Of a DNA stretch of 64,000 nt, positions 33,972 to 42,387 are shown piece by piece. The stretch's first letter is position 1. Each line of letters begins with the position of its first letter. The position numbers were made by a program, and so were the translations under genes. Source of the DNA: Provencibacterium sp. (GTDB taxonomy: Bacteria > Bacillota > Clostridia > Oscillospirales > Ruminococcaceae); NCBI GenBank assembly GCA_022793895.1, contig JAAWDS010000015.1, positions 1-64,000 on the forward strand. Direction: 5' to 3'. Under the pieces are notes generated by a model. That model saw nothing but the letters and a program-made list of their open reading frames with translations. It was not told the DNA's origin and did not search any database.

Positions 33972-36567
33972 ACCAGCTCTTCCCCATATTCAAATCCACC
34001 TTCAGCCCGGAGGAGAGAGGGAAGGCGTTCTCCATCTCTTCTTTGAGGAGGAGAGCTACCTGTTCCTTCTCCGGCAAGGGCGTTTCAACAATCAGCTCGT
34101 CGTGTACCTGCAAAATCAGCCGCGCGCCGAGCCCTTCCCGGTGCAGCCGGTCGTAGACCCGGTTCATCGCCAGCTTGATGATGTCCGCTGCCGTCCCCTG
34201 AATGGGCGCGTTCATCGCCACCCGCCTGCCGAATGCCTGGATGTTTTTGTTGGCCGACTGCAACTCCGGAAGGTAACGGCGGCGGCCGAGCATGGTGGCG
34301 ACAAACCCATCCTTTTTCGCCGCTTCCACCGTCTCCTCCATATAGCGCGCAATGCCGCTGTAGGTCCGCAGATAGCTTTTAATGTAGGCGTCCGCCTCGG
34401 CGACCGAAACGCCGGTGTTTTTCGAGAGCGAAAAGGCGCCGATGCCATAGACAATCCCGAAATTGACCGCCTTGGCGCGCGAACGCATCTCCGGCGTCAC
34501 CATTTCGGCGGGCATCCCGAACACCTGGGCGGCCGTCTGGGTGTGGATATCCTCTCCCGTCCGGAAGGCGCGGAGCATGTTCTCATCCCTGGCCATGTGC
34601 GCAAGCACCCGCAGCTCGATCTGCGAATAATCCGCGTCCACCAATAGGCATCCCTCGCGCGCTACGAAAAAGCGGCGCATCGTGCTGCCCAGCGGCGTGC
34701 GCACCGGGATGTTCTGCATGTTCGGCTCGGTGGAGGAGATGCGGCCGGTGCGCGTCTCGGTCTGGCGGAAGGAGGAGTGGATCCGTCCATCCGGCCCGAT
34801 CGCCTTCAAAAGGCCCTCAATGTAGGTGCTTTTGAGCTTGGCGAGCTGCCGGTATTCGAGAATAGCCGGAACGATGGGATGCAGCTCAAAGAGCGATTCC
34901 AGCACCTTGGCATCGGTGGAATAGCCGCTTTTGTTCCGCCGCCGGACCGGGAGATGCAGCCGCTCGAAAAGGATTTCGCCCAGCTGCTTTGGGCTGTTGA
35001 TGTTAAAGGGTTCTCCGGCCAGAGCATAGATATCTTCTTCCAGACGGAAGATCTGGCTGTCCAGCCCCTTCCCAAAGTCGGCAATGCCCTCCGGCGTCAC
35101 CTCAAACCCGATGAGCTCCATCGAAGCGAGCACGCGTGCGAGCGGGAGCTCGATCTCCTCCAGTACCCGGCGCAGGCCGTTTTTGCCGATCTCCTCCTCC
35201 AGCCGGCTGCAAAGCGGGCTCATCCTTGCGCAATCGGCCGCCAGGGCGGCGAAGGGCTCCCCCTCCTCCGGCAAGTCTACCGGCAGGGTGGGCGTTTCAT
35301 ATTCAGCCGCCAGCCGGGCGATGCTGTATTCATTCGCGTTCGGGCTGAGCAGGTAGCCGGCCAGCTCCACATCAAAGCGGAGAGCCCGCGCCCGCACCCC
35401 CTCTGTGAGGGCCCAGCGCCAGAGCTGCTTTAAGCCGCAGACCCGTTTAGGGGTTTCGCTTTCCAGAACGGCGCGCAGCAGCGCCTGGAGATCGCTCTTA
35501 GCAGCGTCAAACACCAGCACGCCCTCCGCAACGGGAACCGAAAAGCCGGTAAGGCGGTCCCCCTCGAAGCGGCAGACGAGATCAAGCGGGCCTTCCGTGA
35601 GCGCCTTCTGCAAATCCGCAGCCGTCCCTTCCCGCACCGGCAGCATTTCAGCCGGTGCGCAGGGGGCCTCCTCCTGCGCCGTGAAACGGCCGCCGGTTTC
35701 CGGAATCTCCAGCCGGTCGATGAGGGAAAACATCTGCAAGCGGCCAAGCAGGGCGCGGGCGGCCGCATAATCGGGCGCGGCGGGAACGCAGTCCTCTACC
35801 GAAACCGGCAGCGGGGCGGTGCAGCAGATCTCGGCGAGCGTGCGGCTCATGCGCGCGCTCTCCTCCCCGGCGGTCAGCTTTTCCCGTACACTGGGGGTCA
35901 GCTTGAGCGCGGGCAGGCGCTCGTAAAGGGAATCGAGCGATCCGTTTTCCGCAATGAGCTTGAGCGCGCTCTTCTCGCCAATGCCCTTCACGCCCGGAAT
36001 ATTGTCCGAGGCGTCTCCCATCAGCGCCTTCACGTCGATCAACTGCCGGGGCTCGACGCCGTAGGTATCGCGGACATACTGCACATCGCAAACCGTGGTT
36101 GAAGGCTTCCCCTGCTTGGTAGAGGCGAGCAGCACGGTGGTGGCCTCGGAGATGAGCTGGAGGCTGTCCCGGTCGCCGGTGGCTATCACGCACTGGTGTC
36201 CCTGCTCCCGGCAGAGCCGTGCGAAGCTGCCTAAAATGTCGTCCGCCTCAAAGCCGGGGAGGGTGACGATGCGGTAGCCGAGATGCCCCAACAGCTCCTT
36301 GACCAGCGGCAGCTGCATGGCCAGTTCTTCGGGCATTCCCTTGCGCTGCGCCTTGTAGCCGTCATACATCTTGTGGCGGAAGGTCGGTTCCTTCAGGTCG
36401 AAGGCGCAGGCCACCGCGTCGGGCTGTACCTCGTCGCAGAGCTTTTTGAAGATGTTCATATAGCCGAAAACCGCGTTGGTATAAACGCCCTCCTTGGTGC
36501 TCAAGAGCTTAATGCCATAAAACGCGCGGTTGAGAATGCTGTTGGAATCCAAACACAGCAGCTTCAT
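33958..36567 (-). CDS. polA: DNA polymerase I
   Basis: An 869-residue repair and lagging-strand polymerase. The N-terminal 5' nuclease (residues ~1-290) has 'KLLCLDSNSILNRAFYGI', 'FEADDILGSFAR' and 'GVKGIGEKSALKLI'. The central 3'-5' exonuclease-like domain lacks the usual DEDD acidic residues, as in many Firmicutes, so proofreading is probably absent. The polymerase domain has motif A LVDADYSQIELRVLAH, motif B RSRAKAVNFGIVYGIGAFSL and motif C LQVHDELIVE. It leads a polA-rimI-tsaD operon. Confidence 0.97.
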   Translation of the reverse strand: MKLLCLDSNSILNRAFYGIKLLSTKEGVYTNAVFGYMNIFKKLCDEVQPDAVACAFDLKEPTFRHKMYDGYKAQRKGMPEELAMQLPLVKELLGHLGYRIVTLPGFEADDILGSFARLCREQGHQCVIATGDRDSLQLISEATTVLLASTKQGKPSTTVCDVQYVRDTYGVEPRQLIDVKALMGDASDNIPGVKGIGEKSALKLIAENGSLDSLYERLPALKLTPSVREKLTAGEESARMSRTLAEICCTAPLPVSVEDCVPAAPDYAAARALLGRLQMFSLIDRLEIPETGGRFTAQEEAPCAPAEMLPVREGTAADLQKALTEGPLDLVCRFEGDRLTGFSVPVAEGVLVFDAAKSDLQALLRAVLESETPKRVCGLKQLWRWALTEGVRARALRFDVELAGYLLSPNANEYSIARLAAEYETPTLPVDLPEEGEPFAALAADCARMSPLCSRLEEEIGKNGLRRVLEEIELPLARVLASMELIGFEVTPEGIADFGKGLDSQIFRLEEDIYALAGEPFNINSPKQLGEILFERLHLPVRRRNKSGYSTDAKVLESLFELHPIVPAILEYRQLAKLKSTYIEGLLKAIGPDGRIHSSFRQTETRTGRISSTEPNMQNIPVRTPLGSTMRRFFVAREGCLLVDADYSQIELRVLAHMARDENMLRAFRTGEDIHTQTAAQVFGMPAEMVTPEMRSRAKAVNFGIVYGIGAFSLSKNTGVSVAEADAYIKSYLRTYSGIARYMEETVEAAKKDGFVATMLGRRRYLPELQSANKNIQAFGRRVAMNAPIQGTAADIIKLAMNRVYDRLHREGLGARLILQVHDELIVETPLPEKEQVALLLKEEMENAFPLSSGLKVDLNMGKSWYDAK

Positions 36568-36657
36568 CCGGTTCCCTCCCCTGGTTTGGTTATTTGCTGC
36601 GAGCGGCCTGTCACCCTATATCCGGCCGGTTGCAGTTATAATAAGCGCTTTTCGGTT

Positions 36658-36663
36658 ATTATA
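36658..36663 (-). promoter_or_regulatory. Extended -10 of the polA promoter
   Basis: On the minus strand TGTGGTATAAT, with TATAAT at 36663-36658. The -35 (TATAGA, 17 bases upstream) is poor. Confidence 0.5.
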
Positions 36664-36727
36664 CCACAACCTTCCCTTTTTCTATAGTTTTTTATAAAAG
36701 GGTCTGTAAAAAACGCGCTTTTCCGGC

Positions 36728-36781
36728 TTGCAGGAACCGGAAAAAGGGCGGTTTCGCGCCTTACGGCGCGAAATTCGGGCC
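36728..36781 (+). repeat. 54-bp direct repeat, first copy
   Basis: Identical over 54 bases to 36884-36937 (offset 156). It contains the P2 hairpin TTTCGCGCC/GGCGCGAAA of repeat family 2 and the 5' arms of P1 and P3, but the 3' arms are missing, so this copy is truncated. The 428-base gap between polA and the NERD gene consists mainly of these repeats and carries no gene. Confidence 0.85.
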
Positions 36782-36883
36782 GTTGTCAAGGAGCTGCAAA
36801 AAGCCGTTCCTCCGGCTTGCAAAAACATAGGGGAAACCGTCTCTCCGGTATGCAGATACGATCGTGCGAGCCGCACCACCGGT

Positions 36884-36965
36884 TTGCAGGAACCGGAAAA
36901 AGGGCGGTTTCGCGCCTTACGGCGCGAAATTCGGGCCATCGTCTTGGCCCGAAAGCCCTTTTTCC
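36884..36965 (+). repeat. Structured repeat family 2, complete copy (three-way junction)
   Basis: P1 GGAAAAAGGGC (36895-36905) / GCCCTTTTTCC (36955-36965). P2 TTTCGCGCC (36908-36916), TTAC loop, GGCGCGAAA (36921-36929). P3 TTCGGGCC (36930-36937), loop ATCGTCTT, GGCCCGAA (36946-36953). TTTGCAG at 36883-36889 can also pair with CTGTAAA in the following terminator. Confidence 0.75.
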
Positions 36966-37008
36966 AAGGAAGCTGTAAAAAACGCACAGCGTTTTTTACA
37001 GCTTCCTT
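36966..37008 (-). terminator. Terminator overlapping the NERD gene stop codon
   Basis: A 20-bp perfect stem with a three-base loop (36966-36985 / 36989-37008). Its minus-strand 5' arm encodes the last codons and TAA stop of the NERD gene. Confidence 0.8.
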
Positions 37009-37904
37009 GCGTACCGGCAATTTGGAAATTGGGAGCATCCCCAGAAAGCGCCGAACTTCCCGTTCCTCTGAATCAGGGCGCTGCCGCACCAGGGGCACCG
37101 GAGCGTTTCGGCGGTTTCCTGCGTCCCAAAGCGGCGGGACGGCCCTTCCTCCTTCCTTACAGCGGCTTCGCGGTATTTCGCAGTATAATCTTTCGGCTCT
37201 TCCACATGCAGGCTGAGGAGCTTTCGGGCCATCTTTTCCGTCCCTTGGGGGCTCAGGGAAAACTCCTTGCTCTGCTGGCAGCTCTCCTTGATAGAGCGCA
37301 CCAGCTGATCCGCCCGGATCACCTGGCTGCGGATATCCTCCGGGGCCTGCTGCGCATCCAACACCGTTTTGGGATTGGCAAGCACCACAAACGGGCGGTT
37401 GAAATCGTAAAAGCTGGATAAAAAAATGGACCTCCTCAGCGGCCCCATTGATTTGGAACGCAGCGTTTTCACCAGCTCCATGTGCCGTTCATTCTGCGTT
37501 ACCGGGGAATAGATCCCCTCGCGGACGGTTTTCCCTTCCGTTCGCAGGCTGCGGACAAAGCTGCCGTCCGCCCCTATTTGGATATTGCCGAAGAGGTTTT
37601 TACACTCCAAAAAGAAATTGAGCTTGGGGGTAATCACCACAAAATCGATCTGGGCGGTGAGATCCCCGTCCCGGATAAACAGGTCGTGCAGCACATAGAG
37701 GGGAAGGTGGCTGTTGCGCAGCTCGAACAGAATTTGCTCTTCGCCCGCAATGCCCGCCTTGGTCAGCCGGATATCCTGCTCAACGGCCTCCCGGCAGGCT
37801 TCACCGGCAGAGGGGAGCAATGCCTCCAGTTGGCGGAGCTTTTCCTGTGCGGCCCTGCTTTCCTTCAGAAAAATGGGCTCACCTGGTTTGTGAAAAAGAT
37901 CCAT
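36996..37904 (-). CDS. NERD-domain nuclease-like protein with C-terminal topoisomerase-type zinc finger
   Basis: 302 residues. After ~60 helical residues comes a NERD domain: 'TKAGIAGEEQILFEL', 'YVLHDLF', then 'AQIDFVVITPKLNFFLECKNL', which contains the D...ExK nuclease-like residues. The C-terminal ~30 residues are a topoisomerase-type zinc finger, CPWC ... CSQFPNC. NERD proteins are presumed nucleic-acid-processing, but few have been tested. AAGGGAGGG sits just before the ATG at 37904. It is a single gene with its own terminator, flanked by repeat-rich DNA on the polA side. Confidence 0.87.
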   Translation of the reverse strand: MDLFHKPGEPIFLKESRAAQEKLRQLEALLPSAGEACREAVEQDIRLTKAGIAGEEQILFELRNSHLPLYVLHDLFIRDGDLTAQIDFVVITPKLNFFLECKNLFGNIQIGADGSFVRSLRTEGKTVREGIYSPVTQNERHMELVKTLRSKSMGPLRRSIFLSSFYDFNRPFVVLANPKTVLDAQQAPEDIRSQVIRADQLVRSIKESCQQSKEFSLSPQGTEKMARKLLSLHVEEPKDYTAKYREAAVRKEEGPSRRFGTQETAETLRCPWCGSALIQRNGKFGAFWGCSQFPNCRYARKL

Positions 37905-37991
37905 GGCGTTCCCTCCCTTAATCGTTCCCGCCCCATTATACCCCATCTTTTTCCCTTCGGCAACCATTCCCGCCTTTTCTCGCGCCGCCCC

Positions 37992-38020
37992 TTGCTTTTA
38001 CCGCCTAAAAAGGATACAAT
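37992..38020 (+). promoter_or_regulatory. Promoter of dusB
   Basis: TTGCTT at 37992-37997, 17-base spacer, TACAAT at 38015-38020. Confidence 0.6.
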
Positions 38021-38081
38021 AGAGCCAATGCGCCCCGCATCAGCCGGGGCCTATTTCAATGGGGAATGGGGGAGGAAGGCT

Positions 38082-39074
38082 TTGCGGATCGGTTCGGTAG
38101 AGATTGACGGCCCGGCTGTGCTCGCGCCGATGGCCGGAGTGGCGGACCGGGCGTTCCGCACCCTCTGCCGCCGGTATGGCGCGGCCTATGCGGTCGGGGA
38201 GATGGTCTCCTGCAAGGGGCTGCAATATGGCGACCGCAAGAGCGGCCAGCTTCTGCGCATCGGAGAAGAGGAGCATCCGGCGGCGGCGCAGCTTTTCGGC
38301 TGCGATCCCGCCCTCATGGCCGCCGCCGTTGCCGATGCGAAGCGCGCGGGTGCAGACGTGATTGATATCAATATGGGCTGCCCGGCGCCCAAGATCGTCT
38401 CCTCCGGCGGCGGCAGCGCGCTGATGCGTTCCCCCGCACTCGCCGGGCGGATTATCGAGGCGGTGGTGCGCGCCGCGGGAGAGACCCCGGTCACGGTCAA
38501 GCTGCGCAAGGGCTGGGATGAGGAGCATGTCAACGTCTGCGAGCTGGCGAAGATCGCCGAGGGCTGCGGCGCGGCGGCGCTGACCGTCCATGGCCGCACG
38601 CGCGAACAGATGTATGCCGGGCAGGCGGATCTGGCCGCCATTCGGGAGGTGGTGCGGTGCGTGCGTATCCCGGTGATCGGCAACGGGGACGTTACCGACG
38701 GCCCCTCCGCCCGGCGCATGCTGGAGGAAACCGGCTGCCGGCTGGTGATGGTGGGCCGCGGCGCGTTGGGCCGCCCCTGGGTTTTCCGCCAGATAACCGC
38801 CTATCTGCGGGACGGCGTCCGGCTGCCCGACCCTCCCTTCTCCGAACGGATGGACGCGCTGCGCGCGCAGGCGCGCATGGCGGCCGAAGAAAAGGGGGAG
38901 CGCGCCGCCCTGCGCGAGATGCGCAAGCACGCCGCCTGGTATTTCACCGGGCTGCGCGGCGCGGCCGCCCTGCGCCGGGAGGCCGGGACGATTGCCGCCT
39001 TCTCGGATCTGGACAGCCTCTGCGAACGGGCGAAGACGCTCTATTCAGAAGGAGAAACAGAGGGCCTGCAATAA
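38082..39074 (+). CDS. dusB: tRNA-dihydrouridine synthase
   Basis: A 330-residue FMN-dependent TIM-barrel enzyme reducing uridines in tRNA. Motifs are 'VLAPMAGVADRAFRTLCRRYGA', 'QLFGCDPALM', 'DINMGCPAPKIVSSGGGSALM' with the catalytic Cys, 'TVHGRTREQMYAG' and 'VIGNGDVTDG'. The C-terminal helical domain is shorter than in E. coli DusB. The start is a TTG at 38082 with GGGGGAGG at 38068-38075. The much longer open frame upstream overlaps the NERD gene and is not coding. Confidence 0.95.
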   Translation: MRIGSVEIDGPAVLAPMAGVADRAFRTLCRRYGAAYAVGEMVSCKGLQYGDRKSGQLLRIGEEEHPAAAQLFGCDPALMAAAVADAKRAGADVIDINMGCPAPKIVSSGGGSALMRSPALAGRIIEAVVRAAGETPVTVKLRKGWDEEHVNVCELAKIAEGCGAAALTVHGRTREQMYAGQADLAAIREVVRCVRIPVIGNGDVTDGPSARRMLEETGCRLVMVGRGALGRPWVFRQITAYLRDGVRLPDPPFSERMDALRAQARMAAEEKGERAALREMRKHAAWYFTGLRGAAALRREAGTIAAFSDLDSLCERAKTLYSEGETEGLQ

Positions 39075-39119
39075 AAGCATAGACGTCTTTTCATCTCGAA
39101 TCAGGAAGGGGAATGCACA

Positions 39120-40535
39120 TTGACCCAGCCAGCCGAAAAACCGGCGCTGCTAACCTTGGGCAAAACGCCGGTACATACCGTTTTGCTGCTTGCCTGGCCG
39201 GCGATTATCGAACAGATCATGCTCTCGATGGTGCAGTATGTGGATACCGCTATGGTCGGGGCGATTGGCGCACAGGCAACGGCGGCCGTTGGGCTCACCT
39301 CCTCGACCATGTGGCTGATCAACGGCATTTTCAACGCCTGCGGCGTCGGCTTTTCCGTTCTGGTCGCCCAATATATCGGGGCGGGGGATTTGAAGCGGTG
39401 CCGCCTCATCATCCGGCAGTCGGTGCTCTGCGTCGGCTTTTTAGGGCTGCTTTTCACCCTCTTCTGCCAGCTCATTGCGGGCCCGCTGCCGTCCCTATTG
39501 GGAGCGGATGCTGCGATAACCGGCGATGCAACCGCTTATTTCCGCATCCTCACCAGCGTTCTGCTGCTGCAAATGGGGGCCGCCGTCTTTTCGGCTATCC
39601 TGCGCTGCGCCGGCGATACCCGGACGCCGATGGTTCTGAACCTTTCCACCAACCTGCTCAATATCCTGCTCAATACGCTGTTTATCTTCGGCCCTTCGGC
39701 CCATCAAACGCCCTTCGGCGTCCTCCGGCTTCCGGGCCTGGGTCTGGGCGTGCGCGGGGCGGCGCTGGCCTCCGCCGTCTCGATGGGGTTGGTAGGGTTC
39801 CTGCTGTGCGCCGCCGCCCTCCGCCAGCCGGGGGAGCTGCGCATCCGCCTTCAGGAGAGCTGGAGGCCGGATCGTTCCGTTTGGCAGGAGGCGGCGCGTT
39901 ATGCGGTGCCGGTAGCGGTCGAGCGCGCGACCGTCACGCTGGGGCAGATTGTCTTTACCGCCATGGTTTCCCGGCTGGGAACGGTGGCGCTGGCCGCGCA
40001 CACGCTGGCCGTTTCGGCTGAGAGCATCACCTACCTGCCCGCGACCGGAATTTCCTATGCGGCCACCTCGCTGGTCGGGCAGGCGAAGGGGGCGGGGCTG
40101 CGCAAGGAGGCGGAGCGCTTTTCCTATATCACCATGTGGATGGGCATCGGCCTCTTGGGGCTGACGGGGGTGCTGCTGTTCTTCTTCTCCGGGCCGTTGG
40201 TCTCCATTTTTACCCGCGATGCGGCCGTTATTGCCCTGGGGGCGGGGGTGCTGCGCATAGAAGCGTTGGCCGAGCCGTTTTTCGGCGCGCGGATCGTCCT
40301 GGCGGGCGCGCTGCGCGGGGCGGGCGACGTGCGCTTTCAGCTCTGGTCGGGGCTTGCCTGCATGTGGCTGGTGCGGCTGACCGTCGCTTGGGTAATGGCC
40401 TTTGTTTTCCACTGGGGGCTCTATGGCATCTGGTGCGGCATGGCGGCGGATATCACGGTGAACGGCCTGCTGTTTATCTGGCGCCTGCGCTCCGGCCGGT
40501 GGTATGACCAAGCCCCAAAGCGCAGGGCCGCTTAA
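39120..40535 (+). CDS. MATE-family multidrug efflux transporter
   Basis: 471 residues with twelve predicted membrane segments in two homologous halves. The N-terminal half includes 'LLLAWPAIIEQIMLSMVQYVDTAMVG' (residues 21-46), split here as PAIIEQIMLSMVQYVDTAM. A later repeat has 'VPVAVERATVTLGQIVFTAM'. Such transporters expel cationic drugs or dyes against Na+ or H+. The start is TTG at 39120 after AGGAAGGGG. It lies 45 bases after dusB and is probably cotranscribed. Confidence 0.93.
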   Translation: MTQPAEKPALLTLGKTPVHTVLLLAWPAIIEQIMLSMVQYVDTAMVGAIGAQATAAVGLTSSTMWLINGIFNACGVGFSVLVAQYIGAGDLKRCRLIIRQSVLCVGFLGLLFTLFCQLIAGPLPSLLGADAAITGDATAYFRILTSVLLLQMGAAVFSAILRCAGDTRTPMVLNLSTNLLNILLNTLFIFGPSAHQTPFGVLRLPGLGLGVRGAALASAVSMGLVGFLLCAAALRQPGELRIRLQESWRPDRSVWQEAARYAVPVAVERATVTLGQIVFTAMVSRLGTVALAAHTLAVSAESITYLPATGISYAATSLVGQAKGAGLRKEAERFSYITMWMGIGLLGLTGVLLFFFSGPLVSIFTRDAAVIALGAGVLRIEALAEPFFGARIVLAGALRGAGDVRFQLWSGLACMWLVRLTVAWVMAFVFHWGLYGIWCGMAADITVNGLLFIWRLRSGRWYDQAPKRRAA

Positions 40536-40710
40536 AGCTGGCCAGGAGCGCCTGGCCGGTTTGGACGTGAACTGTTTACAATCCATTTATTTTTTGTCAC
40601 ATAAACTATGGTATACTAACATTGTTTTTGAATCACCGAGGCAAGCCGTCCGATACCGCTTGCTTTTTTGGGAGGCGGACTTTATTCGCATATTTGCTGC
40701 TATCAGGGCA

Positions 40711-41799
40711 TTGGCCTGTAGCTATAACGGCTACCGGGGGGGGGAAGTATTCTTTTCCTCCTTCGGCTTTTGCGGGGATCCGGACAGGCGCGCCGATGAA
40801 TGCACCTATGTAGAGGGCCTGGGCTTTGCCGATCCTGCGCTGGGCAGGCCGCAGCGCAACGCTATCCGCATCTACGGCAATGCGATCGGCTATGCGGTCA
40901 TTCTCTTCCTGTTGCTGCAAAATCTTGCCCCTTATGCGGTTGTGTGGGTGCTCCGGCTGCTTTATCCGGCTATTCGGGTCTACCGGGGGAGCTTTCTCGC
41001 CTCGGAAGAAAACATTCAGCTGATCCAGTTCCTTTCGAGTATTGTTTGCTACTTGCTGCCGGTGGTGCTCCTGCGCCGGGTGCTGGGGCTTTCCGCCGCG
41101 GCCGCCTTCCCGGCCCGCCGCCTTTCGGCGGAAACGGCGCTTCCGCTGGCCGGCATCGTGCTGGGCAGCAGCGCGATCGGTTCGACTGTTTCGCTTCTGC
41201 TCTCCTCGCTGCTCTCGCTGTTCCGGCTCTATCCCTCCGGGCCGCAGCTCTCCACTCCCCACTCCCTGCGCGCCTTTTTAGGGATGGCGCTCACAACGGC
41301 TGTTCTGCCCGCCGTTTTTGAAGAGCTGCTTTTCCGCGGTGTGATTTTGCAGAGCCTGCGCCGGTTCGGCGATCTCTTTGCGCTCTGCGTGAGCTCGGTG
41401 ATTTTCTCGCTTTTGCACCGCAACCTGGTGCAGCTCCCCAACGCGCTGCTCACCGGAATGGTGCTGGGCTATATCGTTCTGCGGACCCGGAGCGTTTGGG
41501 CCTCTATCTTCTGCCACTTTGTCAACAACCTGTTCCCGGTTATCCTGCAAACCCTCAGTCCCTATCTCTCGGACGGCGCCTTTAACCTGCTGTTTTTGGG
41601 CCTCAATTTTCTCTATGTCCTATTGGGTCTGGGAGGGCTGGTCTATCTCAGCGTGACGCACGGCGGCTTTTTCGCCCCGCTGCGCGGGGAAGGGCGGCAC
41701 GCCGAGCGCTACAAATACCGCTCCTTTTTCAGCAGCCTGCCGATTCTCGTTGTCACCGTTTCGCTCGGTTTCTCCATCCTTCTGAACCTGTTGGGTTAG
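40711..41799 (+). CDS. CPBP-family intramembrane metalloprotease, start uncertain
   Basis: A hydrophobic protein of about 360 residues with the CAAX-protease/bacteriocin-processing (CPBP) motifs: 'AVFEELLFRGVILQSL' (EExxxR), 'SVIFSLLHRNL' (FxxxH) and 'ASIFCHFVNNLF'. Eight or so membrane helices are apparent. Start choice is difficult. A TTG at 40711 is in frame but has a poor ribosome site, the ATG at 40504 lies inside the MATE gene, and an extended -10 (TATACT, 40612-40617) points to transcription from about 40624. A run of nine G's at 40736-40744 lies inside the N-terminal region, so the 5' end may contain a frameshift or a length-variable tract. Roles of family members range from immunity to prenyl-protein processing. 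Confidence 0.8.
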   Translation: MACSYNGYRGGEVFFSSFGFCGDPDRRADECTYVEGLGFADPALGRPQRNAIRIYGNAIGYAVILFLLLQNLAPYAVVWVLRLLYPAIRVYRGSFLASEENIQLIQFLSSIVCYLLPVVLLRRVLGLSAAAAFPARRLSAETALPLAGIVLGSSAIGSTVSLLLSSLLSLFRLYPSGPQLSTPHSLRAFLGMALTTAVLPAVFEELLFRGVILQSLRRFGDLFALCVSSVIFSLLHRNLVQLPNALLTGMVLGYIVLRTRSVWASIFCHFVNNLFPVILQTLSPYLSDGAFNLLFLGLNFLYVLLGLGGLVYLSVTHGGFFAPLRGEGRHAERYKYRSFFSSLPILVVTVSLGFSILLNLLG

Positions 41800-41810
41800 G
41801 GGGGCGAGCG

Positions 41811-42263
41811 GTGGAAAGAGACGAACGTTTTATGCGCATGGCCTTGGCGGAGGCGGCGCAGGCTGCCGGGATGGGAGAGGTCCCGGTCGGCGCAGTCGTT
41901 GTCCGGGGAGATACCGTCATTGCCGCCGCCTGCAACCGCCGCGAAACGACCAGCAGCGCCCTGGCGCACGCCGAGCTGTTGGCTATTGAGGCCGCCTGCC
42001 GCGCCCTGGGCGGCTGGCGGCTCTGGGAGTGCGAGCTTTATGTCACCCTCGAACCCTGCCCGATGTGCGCGGGGGCGATTATCAACGCCCGGCTGCGGCG
42101 GGTTGTTTTCGGTGCGTCCGACCCCAAGGCGGGCTGCTGCGGATCGGTGCTTGACCTTTTTGCCCTCCCGTTTAACCACCGTCCGGAAATGGAGGGCGGA
42201 CTGCTGGCGGAGGAGAGCGCGGAGCTGCTACGTTCCTTCTTCCGGGCGCGGCGCGGGAAATAG
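41811..42263 (+). CDS. tadA: tRNA-specific adenosine deaminase
   Basis: A 150-residue zinc enzyme making inosine at the wobble base of tRNA-Arg(ACG). Catalytic motifs are AHAELLAIEAA (zinc His and proton-shuttle Glu) and 'TLEPCPMCAGAI' (zinc Cys pair); 'DPKAGCCGSVLDL' is the TadA C-terminal signature. The start is a GTG at 41811 preceded by AGGGGGG. It follows the CPBP gene after 11 bases. Confidence 0.95.
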   Translation: MERDERFMRMALAEAAQAAGMGEVPVGAVVVRGDTVIAAACNRRETTSSALAHAELLAIEAACRALGGWRLWECELYVTLEPCPMCAGAIINARLRRVVFGASDPKAGCCGSVLDLFALPFNHRPEMEGGLLAEESAELLRSFFRARRGK

Positions 42264-42330
42264 CGTTGCGAGGACGATTCCCATTTGGGAGGAGTCCAAG
42301 TGGGAAGGTTTATCAAGGGATATAAAAAGA

Positions 42331-42371
42331 AAGAGCGGGGATTGCTGTGTTTTTCAGCAGTCCCCGCTCTT
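42331..42371. terminator. Bidirectional terminator between tadA and the aldolase gene
   Basis: A 17-bp stem, AAGAGCGGGGA + TTGCTG (42331-42347) against CAGCAG + TCCCCGCTCTT (42355-42371), followed on the minus strand by T-rich sequence. Confidence 0.85.
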
Positions 42372-42387
42372 CGTACATAAACCTAAT

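Noticed and set aside
33958-36567. Missing proofreading residues in PolA as a novelty
   Set aside because: Loss of the 3'-5' exonuclease site is common in Firmicutes PolA.
37482-38081. N-terminal extension of DusB by 200 residues
   Set aside because: It overlaps the NERD gene on the other strand, and a promoter and GGGGGAGG site lie immediately before the TTG at 38082.
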